Notes: a model not told the origin generated them from the sequence alone. A stretch of 64,000 nucleotides of DNA from Salimicrobium humidisoli (GCF_002295105.1 NZ_NSGH01000004.1:62001-126000), one strand, 5' to 3'; counted from the first letter of the stretch, positions 52,505 to 62,442 are shown. Numbers and translations: made by a program.

Positions 52505-53482
52505 GTGGGTTACAAACATTTGGTTTTCCCAAAAGGAAGTAAATTTTTGGTTACTGGCGCAGCGGGTTTTATCGGTTCCAACTTAGTAGAAGCTATACTT
52601 GAACTGGGTTATGAAGTAAGAGGGTTGGACAACTATTCGATAGGAAAGAAAAAAAACGTAGATGATTTAATTTATAACACAAATTATGAGTTCATTGAAG
52701 GAGACATACGAGATTTCGACACATGTTTAGCAGCTTGTGAAGGTGTTGATTATGTCTTGAATCAAGCTGCTTGGGGAAGTGTGCCTAGAAGTATAGAATT
52801 GCCTGTTTTATATGAAGACATCAACATTAGAGGAACTTTAAATATGATGGAAGCTGCTCGACAGAACAATGTTAAAAAGTTCGTATATGCCTCAAGCTCA
52901 TCAGTATATGGAGATGAGCCGAACCTTCCTAAAAAGGAAGGAAAAGAAGGCAACCTTCTATCTCCTTATGCCCTTACTAAAAAAGTTAATGAAGAGTACG
53001 GCAAAATGTATACAAGTTTATATGGTCTAGATACTTATGGTATGCGCTATTTTAATGTTTTTGGCAGAAGACAAGACCCAGATGGTATGTATGCGGCTGT
53101 TCTTCCGAAATTTATAAAAAAATTGTTAAATAATGAATCTCCAACTATCAATGGCGATGGAAAGCAAAGTAGAGATTTTACTTATATTGAAAATGTGATT
53201 GAAGCTAATTTAAAAGCCTGCAATGCTTCTCATGATGCAGCAGGTGAAGCATATAACATAGCCTATGGTGGTAGGGAATTTTTAATTGACATTTATAAAA
53301 AGTTATCGAACGCATTGAAAAAAGATGTTCCAGTGACTTATGGACCTGATCGAAAGGGCGATATTAAACATAGTAATGCTGATATCAGCAAAGCAAAAAG
53401 TATGATAGGTTATGATCCAGAATGGAGTTTTGAACAAGGAATGAATGATGCTATTATTTGGTATGAAAAAGAACTACAGTAA
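52505..53482 (+). CDS. NAD-dependent UDP-sugar 4-epimerase (WbpP/TviC group)
   Basis: A 325-residue SDR enzyme. VTGAAGFIGSNLVEAILE is the NAD site (about residue 14), SSSVYGDEP carries the catalytic Ser region, and YALTKKVNEEY gives Tyr-x3-Lys. Paired with the dehydrogenase it probably makes UDP-GalNAc or UDP-GalNAcA, as in Vi antigen and O6 pathways. The GTG at 52505 is chosen because GGAGG at 52492 then has 8-base spacing; the ATG at 52499 is too close. The gene begins 2 bp after the dehydrogenase stop. Confidence 0.9.
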   Translation: MGYKHLVFPKGSKFLVTGAAGFIGSNLVEAILELGYEVRGLDNYSIGKKKNVDDLIYNTNYEFIEGDIRDFDTCLAACEGVDYVLNQAAWGSVPRSIELPVLYEDINIRGTLNMMEAARQNNVKKFVYASSSSVYGDEPNLPKKEGKEGNLLSPYALTKKVNEEYGKMYTSLYGLDTYGMRYFNVFGRRQDPDGMYAAVLPKFIKKLLNNESPTINGDGKQSRDFTYIENVIEANLKACNASHDAAGEAYNIAYGGREFLIDIYKKLSNALKKDVPVTYGPDRKGDIKHSNADISKAKSMIGYDPEWSFEQGMNDAIIWYEKELQ

Positions 53483-53619
53483 AATCAATTGTAAAAATAT
53501 ATGATGATTTTTTCTTTTCATAAAAAACACCATGGTAATCTTTAAAAGAAAAATACTTTATTGAGGGTGCGATCAAACTTGAATTATAAACTTGATGTAG
53601 CATCGATACAAAACCCAAC

Positions 53620-54429
53620 TATTTAGTGTTTAGGTGCTTCCGGTGATAAGCGGCCGGGGGAGGGAGCATATTGTCCCGCGAATACGGATGTTATTGTACT
53701 AGGAGACGTAATCATATAAGGCACTTCCTAACTCCTAAGGCATATCAAATTTTTCTCCATACATGAACTTTGTTTTTAGGAGTTTGTATGTACTGTGGCA
53801 ATGGTACTGTCATGTGCATATCCTTTTTTACTCAAGAAAAGGTCAATACCAAAAGTTTTAAGCAATTTTTAGTGGTCTGTTTTTTAAACTCGTTCCCTCC
53901 CTTATTCGGTATGAAAGAGTTGAATTTCCCTTAAGTCTCCCTCAATGAAAGCGAAAGTTTTTTGGGTAAGGGCTGCATCTTTTTTGACACCGGAACTGTA
54001 CCCGATAAATTTCTGGGTTTCGAAGTTCTTTCTGCTTTACCGAAAATGTCCGCAATCTAGGCTGTGAACTCATTTTCTTCAGATAAATCTATTAATTTTG
54101 ATTCATAATAATACGTACTCTTTGGGGCAGGAGGGCACACATTGCTGATACCTAGTAACTGTGTTGGTCGTTACGGATCAAATTTACGTTCTTTCCATGA
54201 TCAGCGTAACTTGTTTTAAAATGGCGTTCCTCATTTTAAGACGTTGATTCTCTTTGCGAAGCTTCCCCCCCCCTTCTCTTCAGGCGTTCTGTTTTTTCTA
54301 CCTTGAACGAACCGGTATCATGATATTAGCTCATCCAACCGTCGAAAGAAGAAGTCAACTTATACTCCCGAACGATTTTCTGTATTGACTTGCCTCCTTC
54401 GTAAAGCTACAACTATTTTGTTTGGTCAT
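53620..54429 (-). pseudogene. Decayed IS3-family transposase (OrfA and OrfB remnants)
   Basis: On the minus strand, fragments in several frames with many stops and frameshifts match an IS3-type element in the right order. OrfA: a start MTKQNSCSFTKEASQYRKS near 54429 and the leucine-zipper end KLRKENQRLKMRNAILKQ near 54270. OrfB: PKSTYYYE near 54105, LLKTFGIDLFLSKKGYAHDS (active-site end region) near 53860 and YDYV-x2-YNNIRIRGT near 53690. The element cannot be active. Its terminal repeats are not clear. It lies in the 1.4-kb gap after the epimerase gene. Confidence 0.75.
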
Positions 54430-54544
54430 AGTTAAGCACTCCTAGGCGTTCGATTTTCGTAACGTGTAGCTAACCTTCATAAAACTGTCCAATTAATTGT
54501 AGCCTATCTAACTGGTATATTATCTATTGGTAACCCAGTAATGA

Positions 54545-54805
54545 AATGGTTAGATAATTTAAAGCTATTTTATAGTCCCTAGTTTAACTAATGGTTTTGT
54601 AAAAGCATTAATAGAAGCTACGAAGCACAGGGATCTTGCTATTGGCAGGAAGGTAACAGTATTCTAAAACTGTAAAGAGAAGTTATGTTATTCAACAATA
54701 GATGTTGTAAAACACTAGCAGAATTACTTGAAAGTCCTAGAAAAATTAAGTTTCACTTTTTAAATTATGATAGAAAACTTTCACAAATATACGGATTATG
54801 GAAGT
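54545..54805 (+). pseudogene. Remnant of a family 4 glycosyltransferase C-terminus
   Basis: Plus-strand frames with stops resemble the end of a GT4 enzyme: YFIVPSLTNGFVKALIEA near 54575-54628 (compare the usual PSLxEGFxxxLLEA) and, in another frame, TLAELLESPRKIK near 54714-54750. Together with the adjoining IS3 remnant this suggests that a former glycosyltransferase gene of the cluster was broken. Similarity is judged by eye. Confidence 0.45.
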
Positions 54806-54923
54806 GACATATTGATTAATAGAACAGGAAATTCCTTAAGACAATTAGAAATAGTATTCATTAAATATCGGTTAAAATTTTTGTGAATTTTCAAAATATA
54901 TTATTAAGAGGTAATACTTTATT

Positions 54924-56300
54924 ATGTTGAAAAAAATGAATTTTAAGAACTTTAGTCAAGTAATATGTGTATTAATGTTACTTGCTATATTCACTCTTTC
55001 GATCTTATTTTTAACTTTATTTGAAGAGGTTGTTACTTTTAAAACAACTTCAATTCTATCGATAGTAAGTACAGTTGTTTGTTTTGTTTATATTAGAATA
55101 AAAGATAGCATTCTAAATTTAGGTGTCTTTACTGTTTTATTTTTATATTTTACGCTAGTGCACTTTGGTGCAACGTCCGTATTTCTTATCACTCCAGATA
55201 GTATTTTTAACAATTTCGAGCCTCATCAATATGAATGGTTGTACTCTAGACAAGTTAATTTAGCAATATTAAATAGTATTATTGGGCAAATAGTTTTTAT
55301 GCTTAGTGCAGTCGTATTTAGTAAAAACTCTCTTTATTCCAATTCCGACAAAACAATATCTCCGTCTTCTATATGGTTACCTAGGATAGGTTTTATATCG
55401 TTGATTTTAGTATTATTTTACTTTCTATTTAATTTAGCGATTGGGAACTTTTCTTTAACATCTAGTTATGGTGAATTTATAGCGTGGAGAAACGAGAGTA
55501 ATTTTTTTTCTATGGCAATTTTTCTATTGGCAACAGGTTTTATAATAGTTATCTCAACTGGAAATGTTAAACAAATCAAAAGTATTACTATTCTGTATGG
55601 GATTATTAGTCTAATTCTATTCGTTACGGGAAATAAAGGTGAGGTTCTTTATGCAGCTTTAGCTGCTATAGGAATATATTATTCAAGATTTAGAAAGATA
55701 AATAAGAAGATATTAGTAGTGGGCTTAGTCCTATTTTTTATCGTAGTACCGTTTATCACTTCAGCTAGAAACGGAAGTATAGTCAAGTCTTTCAATGAAA
55801 TCGGTATAAATATAACTAGCCCATTTATTGAAATTGGCTGGCAATTAAGAACTGTAGAGAAGGTTGTTCATTGGATTAACTCCGGTGAAAACCTAGGGTA
55901 TGGAATTAGCTATTTTGCTCCTCTGGAAAGAATTATATCCAAACTGACTTTAGGAATAATACCTGAAATTCCTATTAAGGGAGTCCCTTGGTCATTTGGT
56001 GAAAGATTACCTGGTTGGGGTTTTTCACAAGTGGCTGAATCCTATTATAATTTCGGACTTATAGGCCCAGTTATTTTTTATTTAATTCTTGGTTGGTTCA
56101 CGGTAAAAGCTGAAAATCAAAAAAATAATGTATATCAGAAAGCTTGGTTCTCAGTTATAGTAGTAATACTTATGATTCTAACTAGAAACAGATTCTCGTT
56201 TGTTCCTGGTCAAATTTCAATAGCGTTAATAATAGTGTCTATTGCTTTTATACTGGATGGCAATTATAAAACTAAGAAAATTCAAGGCAAGAGGCAGTAA
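54924..56300 (+). CDS. Oligosaccharide repeat-unit polymerase (Wzy-like)
   Basis: A 458-residue membrane protein with about 11-12 predicted membrane segments. Family-like elements are FVTGNKGEVLYAALAAIGIY (about 230-249), a large outer loop, and WGFSQVAESYYNFGLIGPVI (about 367-386). Wzy enzymes join lipid-linked repeat units on the outside. It has its own ribosome site (AAGAGG) and follows the decayed region, so it may start a separate transcript. Low sequence conservation makes the call rest on topology and context. Confidence 0.78.
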   Translation: MLKKMNFKNFSQVICVLMLLAIFTLSILFLTLFEEVVTFKTTSILSIVSTVVCFVYIRIKDSILNLGVFTVLFLYFTLVHFGATSVFLITPDSIFNNFEPHQYEWLYSRQVNLAILNSIIGQIVFMLSAVVFSKNSLYSNSDKTISPSSIWLPRIGFISLILVLFYFLFNLAIGNFSLTSSYGEFIAWRNESNFFSMAIFLLATGFIIVISTGNVKQIKSITILYGIISLILFVTGNKGEVLYAALAAIGIYYSRFRKINKKILVVGLVLFFIVVPFITSARNGSIVKSFNEIGINITSPFIEIGWQLRTVEKVVHWINSGENLGYGISYFAPLERIISKLTLGIIPEIPIKGVPWSFGERLPGWGFSQVAESYYNFGLIGPVIFYLILGWFTVKAENQKNNVYQKAWFSVIVVILMILTRNRFSFVPGQISIALIIVSIAFILDGNYKTKKIQGKRQ

Positions 56301-56390
56301 TGAGGGCCATTTAATAAATAGAGGATCATGCCAGATTAATCAAAAGTTTTTGGGTGAAGGTTACTAATAAGTATTTAGGGAGTGATACTC

Positions 56391-57287
56391 ATGCCATTTT
56401 TTAGTGTTATTATGCCTTGTTTTAATAAGGAAAAATATATCTATGATGCTCTTGAAAGTGTTATAAATCAGAGTTTTGAAAACTTCGAAGTAATTATAGT
56501 TGATGATGGTTCAACAGATAATAGTTTAAACGTAGTATCTACTATTGATGATAAACGCATAAAAATAATAAATCAAAAAAATGAAGGGGTATCCGCAGCT
56601 AGGAATAGGGGCATTAAGTTTGCGAAGGGGGAATACATTGCCTTTTTAGATGCAGATGACTTTTGGTCCGATATTCATTTATTGAACATTTATAATATGA
56701 TTAATGAATTCCCAGGTTGCGGCTTATATTGTACGGCGTATGATCGAGTTGTGAACGGTAAAAAAAAATCATCTCGTTTTAAAAACATGCCAGCCAAAGA
56801 TAACAAAATATACTTAATTAATGATTATTTCGAGGAAAGTACTTTAGGTAATAATATTGCTTGGACCTCAGCGGTAGTAGTTCCAAGAAATGTACTGCTC
56901 GAAGTTGGAGGTTTTCCAGAAGGAGTCAATAGGGGAGAAGATCGATATGTTTGGGGAGTGATTGCTTTAACTTATAAAGTTGTTTTTTACAATTATCCTA
57001 CTGCATTTTATAGAATAATTGACACAGGTTTGACATCCAGTGAAGACATAAATATTCATTGGATCTTTGAGGATTATATCAATAATTTAAAACATAGTGA
57101 AATTAGCTCAGAGCAACTTGAAAATATTCATATTTATTTACTAGAGCGCAGATTAAGCTTTGTGATCCCTTTGTTTAAGAATAAACAGTATCAAAAATCC
57201 TTTAAAACTCTTTTGAATAGCTTTAAATATGGAAAATTACGTCCCAAAGCTTTTGAAATTTTAATTAGACTTTTGTTACGGAGGTAG
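56391..57287 (+). CDS. Glycosyltransferase family 2
   Basis: A 298-residue inverting GT-A enzyme. FSVIMPCFNKEKYIYDALES opens it, VIIVDDGSTDNSLNV (about 33-47) binds the nucleotide, and AFLDADDFW (about 83-91) is the DxD motif. GEDRYVWG near 183 is the likely catalytic-base region (ED motif). The ATG at 56391 follows TAGGGAG. It is followed 4 bp later by a GT4 gene. Confidence 0.9.
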   Translation: MPFFSVIMPCFNKEKYIYDALESVINQSFENFEVIIVDDGSTDNSLNVVSTIDDKRIKIINQKNEGVSAARNRGIKFAKGEYIAFLDADDFWSDIHLLNIYNMINEFPGCGLYCTAYDRVVNGKKKSSRFKNMPAKDNKIYLINDYFEESTLGNNIAWTSAVVVPRNVLLEVGGFPEGVNRGEDRYVWGVIALTYKVVFYNYPTAFYRIIDTGLTSSEDINIHWIFEDYINNLKHSEISSEQLENIHIYLLERRLSFVIPLFKNKQYQKSFKTLLNSFKYGKLRPKAFEILIRLLLRR

Positions 57288-57291
57288 TATT

Positions 57292-58401
57292 TTGAAAAAT
57301 AATAATATCATACATATATTTGGGAAGATGGAATTTGGAGGTGCAGAATTAAGAACTATAGAAATTATGGATAACATGCAAAATTCTTTTGAAAATATAT
57401 ATTTTTGTACTATGAGTGGTGAAAAGGGCCGGTTAGCAAAAGAGTTAAACGAAAAGGGGTATAATGTTATCCCATGTAATATTTTCAGTCTTAGTTTTCC
57501 AATGGAATTTATGAAGATATTAAAAAAAAATAACATTGATATCGTTCATTCACATATTTCAATTGTTTCTGGCTATATTATGTTTCTAAGTTTTTTAGCA
57601 GGTGTAAACAAGAGAATTGTACATTTTCGTAGCTCGAAAATTGGCAAGACCCGGTCTGTTAAAGAAAAAATCAAAACAGGGGTGTTAAAATTATTAATAT
57701 TGACTTTCGCTACCGATATAGTTGCTGTAAATAGATATACAATGGTGAATCATTTTAAAAATTACAAAAAAATTAAAAAGTGCAAAATATTGTATAACGG
57801 AAAAGGGATGTTGTATTCAGAGGATGAAAGAAAGATAAGACAATTTAAAAGTGAATATTCTATAAAGAATGATGAAAAAGTAATTATTCATATCGGTAGA
57901 TTTAATGAAGCTAAAAATCATTATAAGGTTATTTCAGTCTTTAATTCTTTTAATAAAATAGTTCCAAAGTCAAAGCTATTACTTATAGGAGATAATAATT
58001 CTGAGCTAGGTCAAAATATACAAGATTTAGTTAAGAATCAAAACCTTGAAAATAAGGTCCTCTTTTTAGGAAGACAAAGTAATATCAAGGATTTTCTTTC
58101 CATCTCGGATGTTTTGTTGTTCCCTTCTTATTGGGAAGGCCTTCCTGGTGTAGTGTTAGAATCCCTATCTGCGGGCATTCCAGTATTAGGGAGTAACATC
58201 GGTGGTCACTATGAAATCTCTGATACAAATGACGGTATCACTATAGTACCTTTAAATAGTAGTGACCAAGAATGGAGTAGAACTTTAAAATCAATTGTAT
58301 ATTCAGGTAAACAGAGGCAAATAGCAGATAGTTTTAGAAAGTCACCATATTATATAGAGGAAGTTTTAAAACACTTTGAAATTTTGTATGATTCGAACTG
58401 A
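57292..58401 (+). CDS. Glycosyltransferase family 4
   Basis: A 369-residue GT-B enzyme. IIHIFGKMEFGGAELRTIEI opens it, HSHISIVSGYIMFLSF lies near 85, and PSYWEGLPGVVLESLSAGIP (about 277-296) is the donor-binding E-x7-E block. The start is TTG at 57292 behind GGAGGT, one of several non-ATG starts in this window. Specificity unknown. Confidence 0.88.
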   Translation: MKNNNIIHIFGKMEFGGAELRTIEIMDNMQNSFENIYFCTMSGEKGRLAKELNEKGYNVIPCNIFSLSFPMEFMKILKKNNIDIVHSHISIVSGYIMFLSFLAGVNKRIVHFRSSKIGKTRSVKEKIKTGVLKLLILTFATDIVAVNRYTMVNHFKNYKKIKKCKILYNGKGMLYSEDERKIRQFKSEYSIKNDEKVIIHIGRFNEAKNHYKVISVFNSFNKIVPKSKLLLIGDNNSELGQNIQDLVKNQNLENKVLFLGRQSNIKDFLSISDVLLFPSYWEGLPGVVLESLSAGIPVLGSNIGGHYEISDTNDGITIVPLNSSDQEWSRTLKSIVYSGKQRQIADSFRKSPYYIEEVLKHFEILYDSN

Positions 58402-58500
58402 AATTAGTATTAATAATTAAGATCATTACGATTTATCATATACCAAAGTTCACAATATAAAAGCGCATCGGAATATTTTCATCATAAAGGGAATGATTTC

Positions 58501-59751
58501 ATGACAAAAAAAACAGAGAATGAAAATAGTGTCATTTCGAATTTATTTAGCGAACTAAAATTTAATCAAATAGATTTCGTGTTACTATCTGATTTTGAAA
58601 GTGAAGGCAACACAGGAGATGTTGACATATATGTACCGCTTAATCACAAATATAAATTTGAATGTACTCTATCAAAACTAGGGTGGTATGAAAGAAAGGA
58701 AGGAGCCGATTGCGTTGTAGACTATTTTTATTATCATTTAGATTCAGAGCTATACCTTCATATTAAGTACGAATTAGTTTTTGCAGAAAGTTTTTTTAGA
58801 GCATGGAAGTATAATTTTTCTGAAGAAGTACTGGAAAGTAAAGTCTATAATCAATTTGGTGTTCCTAGACCATATGGAATTCATCTAATTATACTTTATT
58901 TAGCGAAAACGATAATAAATACAAGTGGAAAACTTGATGTTGCAAAACGCAAGAAAATAAAGGATTACTTGTTCAAACATAAAATCGAATTTCAAGGTGA
59001 GAAAGAATTTTTATTCGCAGAAAGATTATATGAATTATTGAAAAAGAAAGATGTAGAAGTTCATTTGTTATCTAAATTAATAAAAGCGTATTTCACTATA
59101 AATATTCGAATGATTAGAAGACTGAAAATAAGGAGAACAGGGGCAGGAATTAATGTTCTTTTTTTGGGAACTGATGGATCTGGAAAGACTACACTAATCA
59201 ATAATATACAAAATTCTATGCAATTTAAAGTTTCTAACTTATATTTAGGAATGGGCGAACAGGGGTGGAAAAGCAAGGGTGTAAAAAAACTCCAGGATAA
59301 AAAAATCAATATTGATTCTCTCAATCAATTAAAAAATATGTTTTATGGATTATTAGCTTTACCTTTAGAACTTCTTATTAGAAGATTGGATGCCATAAAA
59401 ACCGGTAAGAGCAGAATTTTTTTAATCGATCGATTTCCAGGATTTCCTTTTATCAGCAGTAGTAAAACTTATTCGAAATTATACAGTATTGTGTTGCCAA
59501 AACCAGATATTGTTATTTTCTTATATGGTAATCCTGAAATTTTAGTCAAAAGAAAAAGTGAATTAACAATTGAACGAGCCATTAGAGATTTAGAAAAATT
59601 TGAAAAAGTTGCGGATAAAATCTCGGATAGTAATTATATTTCTATAAATACTACAGAAATGACAATTGATGAAAGTATGGACATTATTAAAGAAATTATA
59701 CTGAAACACCCCAAAATCAAAAAGAATCTTTTGAAAAAGATCAATATTTAG
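58501..59751 (+). CDS. Nucleotidyltransferase-like/thymidylate-kinase-like fusion protein
   Basis: A 416-residue cytoplasmic protein of two parts. The N-terminal half (about 1-200) has a minimal nucleotidyltransferase-type GDVDIYV motif (residues 39-45) in a mixed alpha/beta context. The C-terminal half (about 215-416) looks like thymidylate kinase: P-loop GTDGSGKTT (about 222-230), IDRFPGFPF in the DR position, and KPDIVIFLYGNPEILVKRKS. Such fusions are found in capsule loci, with unknown substrates. The next gene, an APH-like kinase, follows by 15 bp, which suggests joint action. AAGGGAATG precedes the ATG. Confidence 0.7.
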   Translation: MTKKTENENSVISNLFSELKFNQIDFVLLSDFESEGNTGDVDIYVPLNHKYKFECTLSKLGWYERKEGADCVVDYFYYHLDSELYLHIKYELVFAESFFRAWKYNFSEEVLESKVYNQFGVPRPYGIHLIILYLAKTIINTSGKLDVAKRKKIKDYLFKHKIEFQGEKEFLFAERLYELLKKKDVEVHLLSKLIKAYFTINIRMIRRLKIRRTGAGINVLFLGTDGSGKTTLINNIQNSMQFKVSNLYLGMGEQGWKSKGVKKLQDKKINIDSLNQLKNMFYGLLALPLELLIRRLDAIKTGKSRIFLIDRFPGFPFISSSKTYSKLYSIVLPKPDIVIFLYGNPEILVKRKSELTIERAIRDLEKFEKVADKISDSNYISINTTEMTIDESMDIIKEIILKHPKIKKNLLKKINI

Positions 59752-59766
59752 AAAGGAGGAGGGGGG

Positions 59767-60564
59767 GTGAAATTATCAAAAATTAAGAATATTCAAATAA
59801 CTAACACAGGTGCTTTAATACTATTTACGTCTAAATATGTATTTAAGTTTCCGATAAATAAAATGGGATATTACACTATTAGTCAAGAAAAATATTCTTA
59901 TATGAAAGCTAAACAAGATGTTTTCTTTATGAATAATATTTTACCATCTGGCAGTTTTATAACGGGAATAAAAACGTTAAGAGGAAATCCTATAAAAAAG
60001 ACTGAAGAATTAGTCCGCATTGATGACTATATTCTGGAAAAACTTAGATATAGTAAAAAATATCCTTTCGTCAGTGCTGAAAAGATAATTGATTATAGTT
60101 ACATACACATATTAATCAACTATAACGTGGAAAAATTAATTCAAAACTATTTAAAAAAAATTTATATACCAAACACACCTGCACATGGGGATTTGCATAT
60201 AGGGAATTTATTGATGAATAATGGTGAAATTGCAATTATTGATTGGGGGGGGTATAAGAAAAATAGCAGTTTTTGTTTTGATGCCTTTCATTACTATGTC
60301 AGATATTATTCAAAATCTAGAAATAAGAGTTGGGTAGATGTTATCTTTAGTGAGTTTAGTATATCAAAGGAAGCAGTCATTTTATCAAAAATAGCAGGAC
60401 AAGATATTGAAACACTTAGTATAGCATATGCTATTAATAGAGCTTCGCTAGAGATAGAACAGTTTGGAGATATTAAAAAGTTGAAGCATAATCAAAAAAA
60501 GAAATATGTCAAGATAATCGAATTGTGTCAAAAAAAAATTATTGAATCAAGCAATGATGTTTAG
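59767..60564 (+). CDS. APH/choline-kinase-like phosphotransferase
   Basis: A 265-residue cytoplasmic protein with the kinase-like core HGDLHIGNLLMNNGEIAIID (about 140-159): the catalytic Asp of the HxD motif, Asn, and then DWGG in the DFG position. Family members phosphorylate small molecules such as aminoglycosides, choline or sugars. Here the neighbours suggest a sugar or lipid head group. The start is GTG at 59767 directly after a very strong AAAGGAGGAGG site. The N-lobe is short and AT-rich. Confidence 0.75.
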   Translation: MKLSKIKNIQITNTGALILFTSKYVFKFPINKMGYYTISQEKYSYMKAKQDVFFMNNILPSGSFITGIKTLRGNPIKKTEELVRIDDYILEKLRYSKKYPFVSAEKIIDYSYIHILINYNVEKLIQNYLKKIYIPNTPAHGDLHIGNLLMNNGEIAIIDWGGYKKNSSFCFDAFHYYVRYYSKSRNKSWVDVIFSEFSISKEAVILSKIAGQDIETLSIAYAINRASLEIEQFGDIKKLKHNQKKKYVKIIELCQKKIIESSNDV

Positions 60565-60603
60565 AATCGAGCTATACAAATAATACAAGGATTGATAACT
60601 TTA

Positions 60604-62064
60604 ATGATTAAAAAGAGTCAGCTTAAATCTAAGACACTTCATGGTTTGCTTTGGAGTTTTATTGAATTACTTTCAAGACAAGGTATACAATTAATAATTC
60701 AAATTATTTTAGCGAGGTTGCTAGCACCAGAACATTTCGGAGTAATAGGGATGGTTACAATCTTTATTGCAGTTTCCACCGCGTTTGTTCAAAGTGGGTT
60801 GGACCAAGCTTTGATTAGAGAAAAGGCACCTGGGGATAAGGACTATTCTACTGTTTTTTATTTTAATCTAGCGGTTTCAATACTGGTATATGCTATTTCT
60901 TTCTATTTTGCGCCTTTAATTGCTCAATTTTATGATGAGAGTAAATTAGTGGGAATATTAAGAGTTATAATGCTCGTTGTAGTTATTAATGCAGTATCCA
61001 GTATACAAAGAGTGTTTTTAATTAGAAAAGTGGACTTCAAAACACAAACTAAAATTAGTCTAATATCTGGATTATCAGCTGGTGCTTTTGCAATATCCTT
61101 TGCTTTAATGGGGTTAGGGGTTTGGAGTCTTGTAATTCAGCAAATAGTTATGAAATTTACCGAAATGATTTTACTATTGTATAACAATCGATGGGCTCCT
61201 TCGTTCATCTTTGACTTCTACCTTTTCAAAAAGTACTTTAATTTTGGATATAAGTTATTACTTTCCAGTATAATAGATATAATTTACAAAAACATTTATT
61301 TTGTAATTATTGGTAAAGTGTACACTTTAAACCAATTGGGGTATTACACAAATGCGTCAAAAATTAGAGATGTTGCATCTTTGGCTGTAACCCAATCCAT
61401 ACAAAAAGTAACATATCCTGTGTTGAGTAAGATGAATGATGATCAGTCTTTATTAACTAAAAATTATAGATTATTAATTAGACTTACTGCATATGTCTAT
61501 TTTCCATTTATGCTCGGGTTGGTTTGTATTGCACCAAGTTTTATTCCATTGTTATTGGGAGAAAAGTGGGTACCTGCTATTAATTATTTTCAGTTGCTCT
61601 GTATTGCAAGTCTTCTTTATCCGATAAATGCGATTAATTTAAATATTTTAAAAGTGAAAAACAGATCAGATTTATTTTTATTAATTGAAATCATAAAAAA
61701 AATATTTTTATCTATATTAATAATAGTTGCTGTTATTTTGGAACTTGGGGTTTCAGGGCTAATATATAGTGCTATTATAAGCTCGATATTTAATTTATTT
61801 ATCAATGCTCATTATACTGGTAAAGAGATAAACTATAACATTTCTAAACAAATAAAAGACATGACACCTTCACTTTTATTGGCAATTGTTATGTCAAGTT
61901 TGATTTTTTTAAATTTCGAGTACTTAAAAACACCTTTATTTGTAAAAATTATGTTAGAAATCACATTTGGAATAATAACGTATATTAGTTTAAGTTTGAT
62001 TTTTAAAATTGAGGAATTGAGACTGATTTTCACATTAATGAGAAAAAGTAGTAAAAATGATTAA
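60604..62064 (+). CDS. Lipopolysaccharide-type flippase (Wzx, MOP superfamily)
   Basis: A 486-residue membrane protein with about 12-14 membrane segments. SKTLHGLLWSFIELLSRQGI opens it and LARLLAPEHFGVIGMVTIF (about 38-56) is the conserved Wzx/TuaB-type block. It should flip the completed lipid-linked repeat unit to the outside for the polymerase. The ATG at 60604 is chosen; a TTG at 60592 is possible, since the ribosome site is weak in both cases. It is the last intact gene of the exopolysaccharide locus. Confidence 0.88.
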   Translation: MIKKSQLKSKTLHGLLWSFIELLSRQGIQLIIQIILARLLAPEHFGVIGMVTIFIAVSTAFVQSGLDQALIREKAPGDKDYSTVFYFNLAVSILVYAISFYFAPLIAQFYDESKLVGILRVIMLVVVINAVSSIQRVFLIRKVDFKTQTKISLISGLSAGAFAISFALMGLGVWSLVIQQIVMKFTEMILLLYNNRWAPSFIFDFYLFKKYFNFGYKLLLSSIIDIIYKNIYFVIIGKVYTLNQLGYYTNASKIRDVASLAVTQSIQKVTYPVLSKMNDDQSLLTKNYRLLIRLTAYVYFPFMLGLVCIAPSFIPLLLGEKWVPAINYFQLLCIASLLYPINAINLNILKVKNRSDLFLLIEIIKKIFLSILIIVAVILELGVSGLIYSAIISSIFNLFINAHYTGKEINYNISKQIKDMTPSLLLAIVMSSLIFLNFEYLKTPLFVKIMLEITFGIITYISLSLIFKIEELRLIFTLMRKSSKND

Positions 62065-62369
62065 CTTTATGAATGAGAAACCATTTTAATATCTACTATT
62101 AATATGTATTCGGAGAGAGAAAACGTATATAACGGAAAACGTTTATGTAGCCAATAACATCCCTTCAATTATTTCCTACATAGGCCGAAAAGCCATGAAT
62201 TCTTTTAATCGATGACTACCCTAATTCAATAGAACGAGTTAGAAGTGATGAGTCAAGAAATCTACGGCCTCTTCAGTTAAAGTCGAATTACCAAATAAGT
62301 GACTTTATCCCCCGAATTAAAGGTTTGTCGTAATGATAATATTCCTCTTTTGTAGAAAGACATCGTTCA
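62065..62369. other. Noncoding stretch after the flippase gene
   Basis: About 300 bp without a believable gene. It includes the left copy of a 15-bp inverted repeat at 62131. The remaining sequence has many stops in all frames and may be decayed. Confidence 0.4.
62131..62145 (+). repeat. 15-bp inverted repeat, left copy
   Basis: AACGGAAAACGTTTA here is the exact reverse complement of 63076-63090. The two copies enclose about 930 bp with the IS21-type remnant on the minus strand. Confidence 0.7.
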
Positions 62370-62442
62370 GATCCACTTCTGCCATCTTTTTGACCAGAGT
62401 CGGACATAAAATTGATCCACTTATGACAAGAGTGAGCCACTA
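62370..62442. repeat. Iterated 22-bp motifs at the 3' side of the istB remnant
   Basis: GATCCACTT (62370), GACCAGAGT (62392), GATCCACTT (62414) and GAGCCACTA (62434) recur at 22, 22 and 20 bp. IS21-family ends typically carry such multiple transposase-binding repeats, and this lies just beyond the istB stop. Confidence 0.6.
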
